From: Bacteroidota bacterium
GTDB lineage: Bacteria > Bacteroidota > Bacteroidia > Cytophagales > Cyclobacteriaceae
DNA: 64,000 nt
Direction of reading: 5' to 3'
Assembly (NCBI GenBank): GCA_016178785.1
Contig: JACOSO010000028.1
Coordinates: 1-64,000, forward strand
The translations under genes were made by a program, and so were the position numbers. Of the stretch, positions 11,110-18,860 are shown piece by piece. The notes beneath the pieces were generated by a model. The model worked only from the letters and a program-made list of their open reading frames with translations, did not search any database and had not been told where the DNA came from. Position 1 is the first letter of the stretch; the number at the start of each line of letters is the position of its first letter.

Positions 11110-11805
11110 TTAAGAGCCCAATGAACCTGAATCAATCCTGATACCGGGACTCATCGTGGTGGAAAGCGCTACACTTTGCAGGTAGGTTCCTTTAGATGAA
11201 GATGGTTTCAGTTTTACAACCATATTGATAAGTTCAGCCGCGTTATCTTTGATCATCTCGGGACTGAAGGAAGCCTTACCTATACTTGCGTGAACGATTC
11301 CCTGTTTGTCGATTTTAAAGTCCACTTTACCCGCCTTTACTTCTTTCACTGCTTTTCCAACTTCAAGGGTAACTGTTCCGGACTTAGGGTTTGGCATCAA
11401 GCCGCGTGGGCCTAGCACCTTTCCTAACTTACCTACTTTCGCCATAACGGTTGGCATAGTGATGATCACATCAATATCTGTCCATCCGCCTTCGATTTTT
11501 TTAATGTATTCATCTAAGCCTACGTGCTCAGCGCCTGCATCTTTTGCTTCCTGTTCTTTATCAGGAGAGCAAAGAACCAATACACGCACAACTTTGCCTA
11601 AGCCGTGTGGCAAAGACACAACACCACGCACCATTTGGTCAGATTTCTTAGGATCAACACCCAAACGGATGTCAACGTCTACAGAAGCATCAAACTTAGT
11701 GAAGGTAATGTCCTTCAACATTTTTGCTGCATCGATTAGAGAGTATTCCTTCTCTAAGTTATACTTGGCGATAACTGCCTTTCTATTTTTTGATACTCGT
11801 GCCAT
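11110..11805 (-). CDS. rplA: 50S ribosomal protein L1
   Basis: A 231-residue L1-stalk protein that assists release of E-site tRNA. Recognised by the N-terminal [18 protein letters not shown], the domain II segment [25 protein letters not shown] and the terminal [20 protein letters not shown]1 often represses its own operon through a leader that mimics its rRNA site; the 89-base gap to rplK could hold such a site, but I cannot show it. Confidence 0.98.
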   Translation of the reverse strand: MARVSKNRKAVIAKYNLEKEYSLIDAAKMLKDITFTKFDASVDVDIRLGVDPKKSDQMVRGVVSLPHGLGKVVRVLVLCSPDKEQEAKDAGAEHVGLDEYIKKIEGGWTDIDVIITMPTVMAKVGKLGKVLGPRGLMPNPKSGTVTLEVGKAVKEVKAGKVDFKIDKQGIVHASIGKASFSPEMIKDNAAELINMVVKLKPSSSKGTYLQSVALSTTMSPGIRIDSGSLGS

Positions 11806-11812
11806 TTTCTTT

Positions 11813-11889
11813 TCAGTTAACAGTTAATCGTTATTAGTTAATTGTTAATCGGCCTGGAAGCTGCTCTTTTAACTTTCAACTTTTAACTA
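11813..11889. repeat. TTAACAGTTAA-word repeat (rplK-rplA gap)
   Basis: Copies of GTTAA/TTAAC words (CAGTTAACAGTTAATCG, TTAGTTAATTGTTAATCGG, then TTTTAACTTTCAACTTTTAAC) flank a GC-richer centre at about 11851-11865, giving a weak inverted repeat. Related words occur at 15054-15117. Confidence 0.55.
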
Positions 11890-11894
11890 TATAC

Positions 11895-12338
11895 TTATTT
11901 ACCCTTGGGAGCAACACCGCTAACAGTAACACCCATGCTGCGTGCTGTTCCAGCAATCATTTTCATAGCCGACTCAACTTTAAATGCATTGAGGTCAGGC
12001 ATTTTTAATTCTGCAATTTTTTTGATCTGATCCCAGGAGATCGATCCAACCTTCAAGCGGTTAGGTTCTTTTGAGCCTTTCTGAAGCTTAATGGCTTCCA
12101 TAATCAATACCGCGGCAGGAGGAGTTTTAATAACAAAGTCAAATGACTTGTCATTATACATAGTGATGAGCACAGGCAACACCTGACCTTGCTTGTCTTG
12201 CGAGCGAGCATTGAACTGCTTGCAGAAGTCCATGATGTTCAAACCTTTCGAACCAAGTGCAGGACCGATTGGAGGTGCAGGGTTGGCTTGACCGCCTTTT
12301 ACCTGTAATTTCAAATAACCAGTTACTTCCTTTGCCAT
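11895..12338 (-). CDS. rplK: 50S ribosomal protein L11
   Basis: A 147-residue protein of the GTPase-associated centre. The N-terminal domain has the conserved proline switch [18 protein letters not shown] (about 15-32); the C-terminal RNA-binding domain has [21 protein letters not shown] and [12 protein letters not shown]. Follows nusG by 66 bases, a gap that contains a perfect palindrome. Confidence 0.98.
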   Translation of the reverse strand: MAKEVTGYLKLQVKGGQANPAPPIGPALGSKGLNIMDFCKQFNARSQDKQGQVLPVLITMYNDKSFDFVIKTPPAAVLIMEAIKLQKGSKEPNRLKVGSISWDQIKKIAELKMPDLNAFKVESAMKMIAGTARSMGVTVSGVAPKGK

Positions 12339-12371
12339 GATATTCTTAGTCTAACTTTTCAATTTTTGTCA

Positions 12372-12395
12372 ATGTCCTGTGTAGACACAGGACAT
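12372..12395. repeat. Perfect 24-base palindrome between nusG and rplK
   Basis: ATGTCCTGTGT, two bases AG, then ACACAGGACAT: arms of 11 bp with no mismatch. No T-tract on either strand, so it is not a standard terminator. It could be an operator, an mRNA-processing hairpin or a cruciform; the two-base spacer suits a dimeric DNA-binding protein. Confidence 0.7.
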
Positions 12396-12404
12396 GGTAT
12401 TCTT

Positions 12405-12965
12405 TTAATCTAATTTTTCAACTTGCATATAACTCAATTCAACAGGAGTGTTCCTGCCGAAGATTTTCACCATTACGTTCAGCTTCTTCTTGTCTTCAAA
12501 AATCTCCTCCACATTACCTGTAAACCCGCTGAAAGGTCCGTCCATTACTTTCACTGATTCTCCCTTTATAAATGGAGTCTCCAGTTTTTCCTCGAATTGG
12601 TCAACCTCATCTACTTTACCAAGGATGCGGTTTACCTCGGCTTGTCTCAATGCTACAGGATCTTTGCTGGTAGCACTTGATCCGCTTGCCCCCAGGAAAC
12701 CGATTACTCCGGGAATATTATTCACTTTGTGGTACGCCTCGCCATGAGAGAGATCTGCTGAAACAAGAACATATCCGGGAAAGAAATTTCTTTCACGCAC
12801 ACGCTTCTTCCCATTGCGCATTTCATAAACCTTTTCCGAAGGAATGAGTACCTGCGGAATAAATTCCTGTAGTTTTGAGCGCTCAATCTCCGTCTCCAGG
12901 TAAGATTTTATCTTCTTTTCCTGGCCACTGATTACGCGCAATACATACCATTTTAGCTCTGCCAT
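12405..12965 (-). CDS. nusG: Transcription termination/antitermination factor NusG
   Basis: A 186-residue factor binding the RNA polymerase clamp and linking transcription to Rho or the ribosome. NGN domain about 1-120 (KWYVLRVISGQEKKIKSYLE; RVRERNFFPGYVLV; HKVNNIPGVIGFLG) and C-terminal KOW domain (about 128-186: IKGESVKVMDGPFSGFTGNVEEI). Immediately follows secE (3-base spacer). Confidence 0.98.
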   Translation of the reverse strand: MAELKWYVLRVISGQEKKIKSYLETEIERSKLQEFIPQVLIPSEKVYEMRNGKKRVRERNFFPGYVLVSADLSHGEAYHKVNNIPGVIGFLGASGSSATSKDPVALRQAEVNRILGKVDEVDQFEEKLETPFIKGESVKVMDGPFSGFTGNVEEIFEDKKKLNVMVKIFGRNTPVELSYMQVEKLD

Positions 12966-12968
12966 GTT

Positions 12969-13160
12969 TTAAAATTCTCTGTAAAACCAATGCAAAGCAT
13001 TATTGAAACCAAAATCGATCAAACCGATAACCAGGGCAAAAATCAATGAAGCCACCAGTACCAAAATGGCACTGCTTTGCAGTTCATTGAACTTCGACCA
13101 AGAGACCTTATTCTTGATCTCGTCAATCGAATCGAGGATATAGTTCTTCAGTTTTTCCAT
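12969..13160 (-). CDS. secE: Preprotein translocase subunit SecE
   Basis: A 63-residue single-span SecE. An amphipathic segment EIKNKVSWSKFNELQSSA precedes one transmembrane helix (ILVLVASLIFALVIGLIDFG, about residues 33-52). A GTG at 13181 would extend it by seven residues, but that codon lies inside the tRNA-Trp gene, so ATG 13160 is preferred. Partner SecY is encoded at 40774-42084. Confidence 0.95.
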   Translation of the reverse strand: MEKLKNYILDSIDEIKNKVSWSKFNELQSSAILVLVASLIFALVIGLIDFGFNNALHWFYREF

Positions 13161-13178
13161 CAAATTCTTTAAATTCTG

Positions 13179-13251
13179 CACGGGTGGAGAGACTCGAACT
13201 CCCAGCCAACGGTTTTGGAGACCGCTACTCTACCAATTGAGCTACACCCGT
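13179..13251 (-). tRNA. tRNA-Trp (CCA)
   Basis: A 73-base cloverleaf: acceptor ACGGGTG/CACCCGT, D-arm GCTC...GAGT, anticodon stem GCGGT/ACCGT with loop CTCCAAA (anticodon CCA), T-arm with GTTCGAGTC, discriminator G. The CCA end is not encoded. It is the first gene of the secE-nusG-rpl-rpoBC operon; secE begins 18 bases later. Confidence 0.97.
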
Positions 13252-13299
13252 ATTACCTTGGCTTCCTCTTGACTCTCTACCCTAAATTCAAAAGGACTG

Positions 13300-13330
13300 C
13301 AAATGTAGAGCAATTGCCAAAGAAAACAAA
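13300..13330 (-). promoter_or_regulatory. Promoter of the tRNA-Trp-secE-nusG-rplKAJL-rpoBC operon
   Basis: Minus strand TTTG (13327-13330), 19-base spacer, TACATTTG (13300-13307): an exact match to the Bacteroidota housekeeping promoter TTTG-N19-TAnnTTTG. The predicted start is about 13293, some 42 bases before tRNA-Trp. Confidence 0.85.
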
Positions 13331-13361
13331 AGCGTTTCCAAGAAAAATCTCAGAAACGCTT
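13330..13361 (-). terminator. Rho-independent terminator of tufA
   Basis: Minus strand AAGCGTTTC...GAAACGCTT, perfect 9-bp stem, 14-base loop, followed by TTGTTTTCTTT. The T-tract contains the -33 TTTG of the next operon's promoter, so one transcription unit ends where the next begins. Confidence 0.88.
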
Positions 13362-13401
13362 GTTGTTGAATATCAACTAATTGCCTCTCGGCAAGAAATC
13401 C

Positions 13402-14589
13402 TTAGTCGAGGATCTCAGTTACCTGGCCAGAACCCACCGTACGGCCACCTTCGCGGATAGCAAAACGCAATCCTTTCTCCATGGCGATCTTGTTGATCAG
13501 CTCCACTTCGATAGATACGTTATCACCAGGCATAACCATTTCCACACCGGCTGCAAGTTTACACTCGCCAGTTACATCCGTTGTACGGAAGTAGAACTGA
13601 GGACGGTATTTGTTGAAGAACGGGGTGTGACGACCACCTTCTTCTTTGCTCAATACGTAAACTTCAGCTTTGAATTTAGCGTGAGGAGTTACTGAACCGG
13701 GCTTGCAAATAACCATACCACGGCAGATTTGCTCTTTTTCAATACCACGGAGCAACAAACCTACGTTATCACCAGCTTCTCCTCTGTCAAGGATTTTGCG
13801 GAACATCTCCACACCAGTGATGGTAGAAGTCAAGTTTTCAGCACCCATTCCAAGGATTTGAACCGGATCACCAGTTTTGATGATACCACGCTCGATACGG
13901 CCAGTAGCAACCGTTCCACGACCAGTGATCGAGAACACGTCTTCTACGGGCATCAAGAAATCTTTGTCTATCAAACGAACTGGAATCGGAATGTGGTTAT
14001 CCACAGCATCCATCAACTCATTAACTTTTTCAACCCATTTTGCTTCGCCATTCAGTGCACCCAAGGCAGAGCCGCGGATGATTGGCATAGTGTCGCCAGG
14101 GAATTGATAAGAAGAAAGCAATTCGCGAACTTCCATTTCAACGAGGTCAAGCAATTCTGCATCGTCAACCAAGTCAACTTTGTTCATGAATACTACAAGG
14201 GCAGGTACACCCACCTGACGAGCCAAAAGGATGTGCTCGCGGGTTTGAGGCATAGGGCCGTCAGTAGCAGCTACCACAAGGATAGCTCCGTCCATCTGGG
14301 CAGCACCAGTAACCATGTTTTTCACATAGTCAGCGTGACCGGGACAGTCTACGTGTGCGTAATGTCTCTTTTCTGTAGAATATTCTACGTGAGAAGTGTT
14401 GATAGTGATACCCCTTTCTTTTTCTTCAGGAGCATTGTCAATAGAAGAGAAATCTCTCATTGAAGCAAGTCCCTTTGCAGAAAGTACCTTGGTAATAGCA
14501 GCAGTCAACGTGGTTTTACCGTGGTCAACGTGACCAATGGTTCCGATGTTAACGTGCGGTTTCGAGCGGTCAAATGTTTCTTTTGCCAT
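13402..14589 (-). CDS. tuf: Elongation factor Tu
   Basis: A 395-residue GTPase that delivers aminoacyl-tRNA to the ribosome. G1 GHVDHGKTT (about 19-27), switch region [15 protein letters not shown]3 [14 protein letters not shown]4 NKVDLVDD and G5 SALGAL are all present. Domains 2-3 follow ([35 protein letters not shown]). It is the only tuf copy in the window and closes the tRNA-Tyr/Gly/Thr cluster, the common bacterial tRNA-tuf arrangement. Confidence 0.99.
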   Translation of the reverse strand: MAKETFDRSKPHVNIGTIGHVDHGKTTLTAAITKVLSAKGLASMRDFSSIDNAPEEKERGITINTSHVEYSTEKRHYAHVDCPGHADYVKNMVTGAAQMDGAILVVAATDGPMPQTREHILLARQVGVPALVVFMNKVDLVDDAELLDLVEMEVRELLSSYQFPGDTMPIIRGSALGALNGEAKWVEKVNELMDAVDNHIPIPVRLIDKDFLMPVEDVFSITGRGTVATGRIERGIIKTGDPVQILGMGAENLTSTITGVEMFRKILDRGEAGDNVGLLLRGIEKEQICRGMVICKPGSVTPHAKFKAEVYVLSKEEGGRHTPFFNKYRPQFYFRTTDVTGECKLAAGVEMVMPGDNVSIEVELINKIAMEKGLRFAIREGGRTVGSGQVTEILD

Positions 14590-14764
14590 ATTTGAAAATC
14601 CCAGTTAAGTGTTTAAAAGTGTATAATTAATTTAATAAGGTACTAATCCGAGTTTCTCCGCCTGAGAAACATATACACCCTAAACATTTTAAGCCTTTCG
14701 AATAAGGGTTATTCGACATCTGAGATCCTCTTCACTTTGATGATGGCGCTACCCATCGGTGATA

Positions 14765-14868
14765 AGATTTCAAGTTCAAAATTTCAAGTTCAAAATTCAA
14801 AATTGACTCATTCGTCAACCTTGAAACCCAATCCCAAATCTTGAATTTGGAATGTGGAATTTTAAATC
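14765..14868. repeat. TTCAAATTTTGAA-word repeat between tRNA-Thr and tufA
   Basis: Repeated words TTTCAAGTTCAAAA/TTCAAAATTCAAAATTG, a spacer, then the complements CTTGAATTTGGAATGTGGAA. This is part of a 379-base gene-free stretch (14590-14968) that otherwise holds only the tRNA-Thr remnant; no reading frame there is convincing. Confidence 0.65.
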
Positions 14869-14872
14869 CCGG

Positions 14873-14948
14873 TGGAGCTGTTGATGAGGATTGAATGCCG
14901 CCTTTGGCGAGCATCCTCGTGCTCCGCACGGGACTCACGACCTCTTCC
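14873..14948 (-). pseudogene. tRNA-Thr 3'-half remnant with a 38-base insertion
   Basis: Positions 14873-14895 repeat the CCA end, acceptor 3' strand and T-stem of the intact tRNA-Thr 96 bases away, and 14934-14948 continue with its T-arm, variable loop and 3' anticodon stem. Between them lie 38 extra bases (14896-14933) inserted in the T-loop. The insert can form small hairpins (CGCC/GGCG; GAGCA/TGCTC; CGTGC/GCACG). No 5' half is present, so no functional tRNA can be made. Confidence 0.8.
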
Positions 14949-14968
14949 AACAAATATCAACATCTCTT

Positions 14969-15043
<75 letters not shown>

Positions 15044-15053
15044 GTTTTAAGCC

Positions 15054-15117
15054 GTTAATAGTTATTAGTTAAATGTTAATCGGGGATACGATTAACTATC
15101 AACGATTAACTATTAAC
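15054..15117. repeat. Inverted repeat of GTTAATAGTTA words inside the tRNA cluster
   Basis: GTTAATAGTTATTAGTTAA-type words on the left, GGGATA at the centre, and complementary CGATTAACTATTAAC words on the right. Lies between tRNA-Gly and tRNA-Thr and would form a long AT-rich hairpin in the precursor RNA. Confidence 0.75.
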
Positions 15118-15125
15118 TAACCAAG

Positions 15126-15198
15126 AGCGGGAAACGAGGTTCGAACTCGCGACCTATAGCTTGGAAGGCTATCGCTCTACCAACTGAGCTACTCCCGC
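15126..15198 (-). tRNA. tRNA-Gly (TCC)
   Basis: Acceptor GCGGGAG/TTCCCGC, anticodon stem ATAGC/GCTAT with loop CTTCCAA (anticodon TCC), T-arm GAGTTCGAACCTC. 73 bases, CCA not encoded. Confidence 0.97.
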
Positions 15199-15205
15199 TT
15201 TTTTG

Positions 15206-15288
15206 TGGGGAGAACAGGATTCGAACCTGTGAAGACATAAGTCAACAGATTTACAGTCTGTCCTCGTTGGCCGCTTGAGTATCTCCCC
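15206..15288 (-). tRNA. tRNA-Tyr (GTA)
   Basis: 83-base class II tRNA with a long variable arm: acceptor GGGGAGA/TCTCCCC, anticodon stem ACAGA/TCTGT with loop CTGTAAA (anticodon GTA), T-arm CAGGTTCGAATCCTG, discriminator A. First gene after the promoter at 15363-15393; seven bases before tRNA-Gly. Confidence 0.97.
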
Positions 15289-15362
15289 TACGATTTCAAT
15301 CTTTTCAAGAACTTTGCCCACTTAAGCAGAATGGCATAGACCATTCCCGAAAAAAGGGAGTG

Positions 15363-15393
15363 CAAAATTATACGGTTTTTCGGTATCGGCAAA
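15363..15393 (-). promoter_or_regulatory. Promoter of tRNA-Tyr-Gly-Thr-tuf
   Basis: Minus strand TTTG (15390-15393), 19 bases, TAATTTTG (15363-15370): exact consensus. Immediately downstream TCCC-TTTTTTC-GGGA (15343-15357) and AATGG/CCATT can form hairpins at the start of the precursor RNA. Confidence 0.87.
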
Positions 15394-15408
15394 CGCCTAC
15401 TGAAAGAA

Positions 15409-15489
15409 AAGTAGGCAGTAGGCAGAAAGCAAGTGGCAGTAAGACATTCTTTCGACTGCCAACTGGCTACTGCTGTCTGCTGACTTCTT
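15409..15489. repeat. Inverted repeat of GTAGGCAGT words
   Basis: AAGTAGGCAGTAGGCAGAAAG and AAGTGGCAGTAAG on the left, with complementary CGACTGCCAACTGGC and TACTGCTGTCTGCTGACTT on the right. Lies between the DUF721 gene's stop and the tRNA promoter, and could end the recF-DUF721 transcript. Confidence 0.7.
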
Positions 15490-15503
15490 AAATCTTATGG
15501 ACT

Positions 15504-15800
15504 TTACATCAGCACAATCTCCTTTAATACATCCTTGCCAAACTCTGTTTCCAGCGTTTTAAGCAGGTGGCTCTTGTGAAAACTAAGGTCGCTTTTCATA
15601 GCAGGCGAATCCAGTTCGATGAACAACACCTTATTACGGATATAAATTCGTTTGGTGTGCCTGGCTACAGGTTTACCCACAAGCTTTTCCCACGAGGCTA
15701 CCACATTAGCCTCATCAAATTTGGGCTTCAAATGGTATTGTCTCAGCAGGCTTTTGATCGCCTGGCCGATGTGCTGAATATCGTGAGGATTTTGGGGCAT
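15504..15800 (-). CDS. DUF721 (DciA-like) protein
   Basis: A 98-residue DUF721 protein with the family core VVASWEKLVGKPVARHTKRIYIRNKVLFIELDSPAMKSDL. Related DciA proteins help load the replicative helicase in bacteria lacking DnaC; that role here is inference from family. It directly follows recF with a 7-base gap, supporting a link to DNA replication or repair. Confidence 0.85.
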   Translation of the reverse strand: MPQNPHDIQHIGQAIKSLLRQYHLKPKFDEANVVASWEKLVGKPVARHTKRIYIRNKVLFIELDSPAMKSDLSFHKSHLLKTLETEFGKDVLKEIVLM

Positions 15801-15807
15801 GGCTTAA

Positions 15808-16911
15808 CTAGACTATAAACTTACCATTTTCTATGTTCACGATTCCGGCTTTCAAATTCATCTCGCGAAGAACCTCTTTGCACCGATCCGGCCGCGCATC
15901 GGTGATAAATAATTGACCGAACATTCCCTCCGTAACCAATTTCAAAATTTTACTGATCCGTTTGTCATCGAGCTTGTCGAAAATATCATCGAGTAAAAGC
16001 ACCGGTTTAAATTTTTTCTTTTCAGCGATAATTTGAAACTCCGCCATTTTCAGCGCTATTAAAAAGGACTTTTGCTGGCCTTGCGAGCCATAACGTTTCA
16101 ATTCATTGGTATTCAACAGAAATAAAAAATCATCACGGTGAATGCCGGAAGTTGTTCTCTGCGAGGCCAGATCTCGTGAAAGGTTTTTTTGAAGCATTTC
16201 TCCAAAATCGATTCCCTCGAGATCCGATCGATACTGAATATCCATCTCTTCCATCTTCGAATCGGCAAGATTCTCGTAATGCTTTCTGAAGACAGGCGTG
16301 TATTCCTTAACAAATTCTTTTCTTTTGGTGAAAATGGATTTTGCAGCCGGAATAATTTTTTGGTCATAGCCGACAAGCAGATCATAGTCAGTTTGGCCTC
16401 GATCGGAAAACATTTTCAACGCGCTGTTACGCTGTTTTAGAAAAGTGGAATAGACAATAAGGTTCTCTAAATAGCTGTGATCAATCTGCGAAAGCAGGCT
16501 GTCAAAAAATCTGCGTCTTACCTCACTGCCATCCCAGATCAATTCGATGTCTTGCGGAGCAATAAGAACCACCGGATACTTCCCCACGTGTTCTGAAAAC
16601 TTAACACAATCCTGCCCGTCTTCGCGAATAACTTTTTTTTGTCCTTGTTGAAAAGAGCAGATCACTTCTTTGCCTTTTCCATTCAGCAAAAAGTTGCATT
16701 TGATCATGAACTGACTTTCGCCCAGTTTTATATTCTGAGAATCTGAAGGGTTGATTGCGCTTTTGGTGAATGATAAATAATGCATGGCATCGAGCAGATT
16801 GGTTTTGCCGCTGCCGTTGCTGCCAAGAAAGCAATTCACAGACTGATCAAACCGAAGAGTCGCCTCGGCATAATTTTTAAAATTGAACAGTCTTAATTCT
16901 TGAAGGAACAC
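15808..16911 (-). CDS. recF: DNA replication/repair protein RecF
   Basis: A 367-residue SMC-like ATPase acting with RecO and RecR in gap repair. Walker A GSNGSGKTNLLDAM at about 29-42, signature region YGSQGQQKSFLIALK and Walker B LLLDDIFDKLDDKR near the C-terminus; also GIHRDDF. Length is typical. The start MFLQELRLFNFKNY matches family N-termini. Operon with the DUF721 gene. Confidence 0.97.
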   Translation of the reverse strand: MFLQELRLFNFKNYAEATLRFDQSVNCFLGSNGSGKTNLLDAMHYLSFTKSAINPSDSQNIKLGESQFMIKCNFLLNGKGKEVICSFQQGQKKVIREDGQDCVKFSEHVGKYPVVLIAPQDIELIWDGSEVRRRFFDSLLSQIDHSYLENLIVYSTFLKQRNSALKMFSDRGQTDYDLLVGYDQKIIPAAKSIFTKRKEFVKEYTPVFRKHYENLADSKMEEMDIQYRSDLEGIDFGEMLQKNLSRDLASQRTTSGIHRDDFLFLLNTNELKRYGSQGQQKSFLIALKMAEFQIIAEKKKFKPVLLLDDIFDKLDDKRISKILKLVTEGMFGQLFITDARPDRCKEVLREMNLKAGIVNIENGKFIV

Positions 16912-16949
16912 TCTCTTCTATGCTATTTTATTCCGCTCACCAACGTTGG

Positions 16950-16981
16950 TTTGGCGATTGCCGCGCCATCACGTATTTTCG
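16950..16981 (+). promoter_or_regulatory. Probable pdhA promoter
   Basis: TTTG (16950-16953), 20-base spacer, TATTTTCG (16974-16981): one mismatch from TAnnTTTG. Predicted start about 20 bases before the pdhA ATG. The -33 sits next to a palindrome CCAACGTTGG (16940-16949). Confidence 0.5.
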
Positions 16982-17009
16982 CAGTTCGTAAAATCCAAAA
17001 GTAACACTT

Positions 17010-18035
17010 ATGGCAGCCACCGCCCAAGCTAAAAGCAAAACAACCAAGGCAGAATATTCAAAAGAGACGTATTTGTTTTGGTTCGAATCGATGTTGCTCA
17101 TGCGCAAGTTTGAAGAGAAAGCAGGGCAACTTTACGGGATGCAAAAAATCCGCGGTTTCTGCCATTTATATATAGGTCAGGAAGCTTGCGCATCTGGAGC
17201 GGTTTCTGCCTTGAAAAAAGGGGACAAATACATTACAGCTTATCGCGACCACGCCCACCCACTTGCACTGGGAACTAGTCCGAATAAAGTAATGGCCGAG
17301 CTTTATGCAAGAGAAACCGGGGTGAGCAAAGGAAAAGGCGGCTCCATGCACATTTTTGATAAGGAGCATGGTTTTTTTGGTGGACATGGAATCGTGGGAG
17401 CTCAAGTACCGCTTGGTGCTGGTATTGGCTTTACTGAAAAGTATAATAAAACTGGCAATCTCTGTATATGCTATATGGGTGACGGTGCGGTTCGTCAAGG
17501 TGCCTTTCATGAAGCGTTGAATTTGGCCATGCTCTGGAAAATCCCAGTAATCTTTGTGATCGAAAACAATGGCTATGCGATGGGGACTTCAGTGCAGCGT
17601 ACTTCAAATGTACATGAGCTCTACAGACTGGGTGAGTCTTACGATATGCCTTCCGAACCTGTGGATGCCATGAATGTGGAAGCAGTTCATGAAGCTGTTG
17701 GCCGTGCAGCCGAGCGAGCCCGTGCCGGTGATGGACCTACTTTGTTGGAGTTCAGAACTTACCGTTACAAAGGCCACTCCATGAGCGATCCTCAAAAATA
17801 CCGTTCCAAAGAGGAGGTAGAAGAATACAAACAGCGTGACCCGATCGAACAGGTGAGAAAAACCATTCTGGATAAGAAGATAGCGTCTGACAAAGAGCTG
17901 GAAACCATTGAACAAAAAATAAATAGTCAGGTAGAGGAGTGTGTGAAATTTGCTGAGGAATCAAAATACCCAGATCCATCGGAGTCGATGAAGGATATTT
18001 ATATGCAAGAGGATTATCCTTTTATCACGGATTAA
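17010..18035 (+). CDS. pdhA: Pyruvate dehydrogenase E1 component, alpha subunit
   Basis: A 341-residue thiamine-diphosphate enzyme subunit that decarboxylates pyruvate and passes the acetyl group to E2. The ThDP/Mg2+ motif is GDGAVRQGAFHEALNLAMLWKIPVIFVIENN abbreviated: GDG at about 157 and NN some 28 residues later. The regulatory-loop region YRYKGHSMSDPQKYRSKEE and the substrate-side YRDHAHPLALG are also visible. The beta subunit is not adjacent, so the complex is assembled from separate loci. Its own promoter lies upstream; a TPR gene follows. Confidence 0.95.
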   Translation: MAATAQAKSKTTKAEYSKETYLFWFESMLLMRKFEEKAGQLYGMQKIRGFCHLYIGQEACASGAVSALKKGDKYITAYRDHAHPLALGTSPNKVMAELYARETGVSKGKGGSMHIFDKEHGFFGGHGIVGAQVPLGAGIGFTEKYNKTGNLCICYMGDGAVRQGAFHEALNLAMLWKIPVIFVIENNGYAMGTSVQRTSNVHELYRLGESYDMPSEPVDAMNVEAVHEAVGRAAERARAGDGPTLLEFRTYRYKGHSMSDPQKYRSKEEVEEYKQRDPIEQVRKTILDKKIASDKELETIEQKINSQVEECVKFAEESKYPDPSESMKDIYMQEDYPFITD

Positions 18036-18039
18036 TCAC

Positions 18040-18070
18040 TTTTAATTCAAACATGGAATTCTTAGTTTTG
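18040..18070 (+). promoter_or_regulatory. Promoter between pdhA and the TPR gene
   Basis: TTTT (18040-18043), 19 bases, TAGTTTTG (18063-18070): exact -7 element, one mismatch in the -33. The hairpin at 18074-18091 begins four bases later, at the expected start site. Confidence 0.65.
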
Positions 18071-18073
18071 CGA

Positions 18074-18091
18074 CCCCGTCAAATGGCGGGG
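18074..18091 (+). terminator. CCCCGTC/GGCGGGG hairpin, pdhA terminator or 5' leader hairpin
   Basis: A 7-bp stem with loop AAAT (one G-T pair) followed by CTTTAATTTTT. It can terminate pdhA read-through. Transcripts started at the overlapping promoter would lack part of the left arm and so could escape termination (inference). Confidence 0.7.
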
Positions 18092-18110
18092 CTTTAATTT
18101 TTAAAAGCAC

Positions 18111-18797
18111 ATGGCGAAAAAGGAAGAAAACAAGGATTTGCTCGAAAGCCCCGAGGCTCTTAAGGAAAAATTTGAGGGATTTGAACATTGGGTAGAATCT
18201 AATCCAAAGATAATTATCGGAGTAGTGGCAGCTTTAGTACTGGCAGTAGGTGGTTATTTCGGTTGGAGATATTATATCGACAACCAAGAAGCACAAGCTC
18301 AAAAAGAAATGTTCCAGGCAGTTCATTATTTTGAAGCTGACAGCCTCAACCTTGCATTCAATGGAGATGGAAACAACCTTGGGTTCAAACAGATCATTGA
18401 AGATTATGGAATGACCCCGGCAGGCAATCTCGCTAATTTTTACGCGGGTGTAATTCACCTCAAGCAAGGAAAATTCCCTTTGGCCATTTATTACCTCGAA
18501 GACTTCAAAGCCAACGACATGTTGGTGCAAGCTCGCGCCTACAGCCTGATTGGCGATGCTTACATGGAACAAAAAGACTATGAAAATGCATCAAAGTGGT
18601 ACAACAAAGCTTCAGAATACAACCCGAACAAAGAGTTCACCCCTACTTATATGATGAAAGCCGCCTTGGCTTATGAGAAATTAAATCAGAACGAAAAGGC
18701 CAAAGAGGTTTACCAGAAAATCATCGATACTTATTTTGAAAGCAGCGAAGTTCAAAATGCCAAGAAGTACAAGGCGAGATTGGAAACAAATTCTTAA
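18111..18797 (+). CDS. Membrane-anchored tetratricopeptide repeat protein
   Basis: A 228-residue protein of YfgM/TPR type. A charged N-terminal cytosolic stretch is followed by one membrane helix (IIIGVVAALVLAVGGYFGWRY, about 34-54), then TPR-like helical pairs (AGVIHLKQGKFPLAIYYLEDF; AYSLIGDAYMEQKDYENASKWYNKA; KAALAYEKLNQNEKAKEVYQKI). YfgM relatives assist periplasmic chaperones at SecYEG; that role is inference here. It has its own promoter and a strong terminator. Confidence 0.85.
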   Translation: MAKKEENKDLLESPEALKEKFEGFEHWVESNPKIIIGVVAALVLAVGGYFGWRYYIDNQEAQAQKEMFQAVHYFEADSLNLAFNGDGNNLGFKQIIEDYGMTPAGNLANFYAGVIHLKQGKFPLAIYYLEDFKANDMLVQARAYSLIGDAYMEQKDYENASKWYNKASEYNPNKEFTPTYMMKAALAYEKLNQNEKAKEVYQKIIDTYFESSEVQNAKKYKARLETNS

Positions 18798-18820
18798 AAA
18801 GAATTAGTGATATTTGAAGA

Positions 18821-18845
18821 GGGATAGATGTCTATCCCTTTTTTG
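18821..18845 (+). terminator. Rho-independent terminator of the TPR gene
   Basis: GGGATAG-ATGT-CTATCCC followed by TTTTTTG, a perfect short stem with strong T-tract, 24 bases after the stop codon. Confidence 0.93.
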
Positions 18846-18860
18846 TTTAAATGATTTTTT

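Noticed and set aside
11098-11110. L10 leader before rplJ
   Set aside because: Only 11 bases separate rplA and rplJ; a leader of the known type cannot fit.
13729-14463. Long open frame (244 codons) antisense to tuf
   Set aside because: Mirror frame created by the strong codon bias of tuf; no start context, no recognisable domain.
14732-14953. 73-codon frame opposite the tRNA-Thr remnant
   Set aside because: Made of the TTCAAATT word repeat and tRNA pieces; low complexity, no family.
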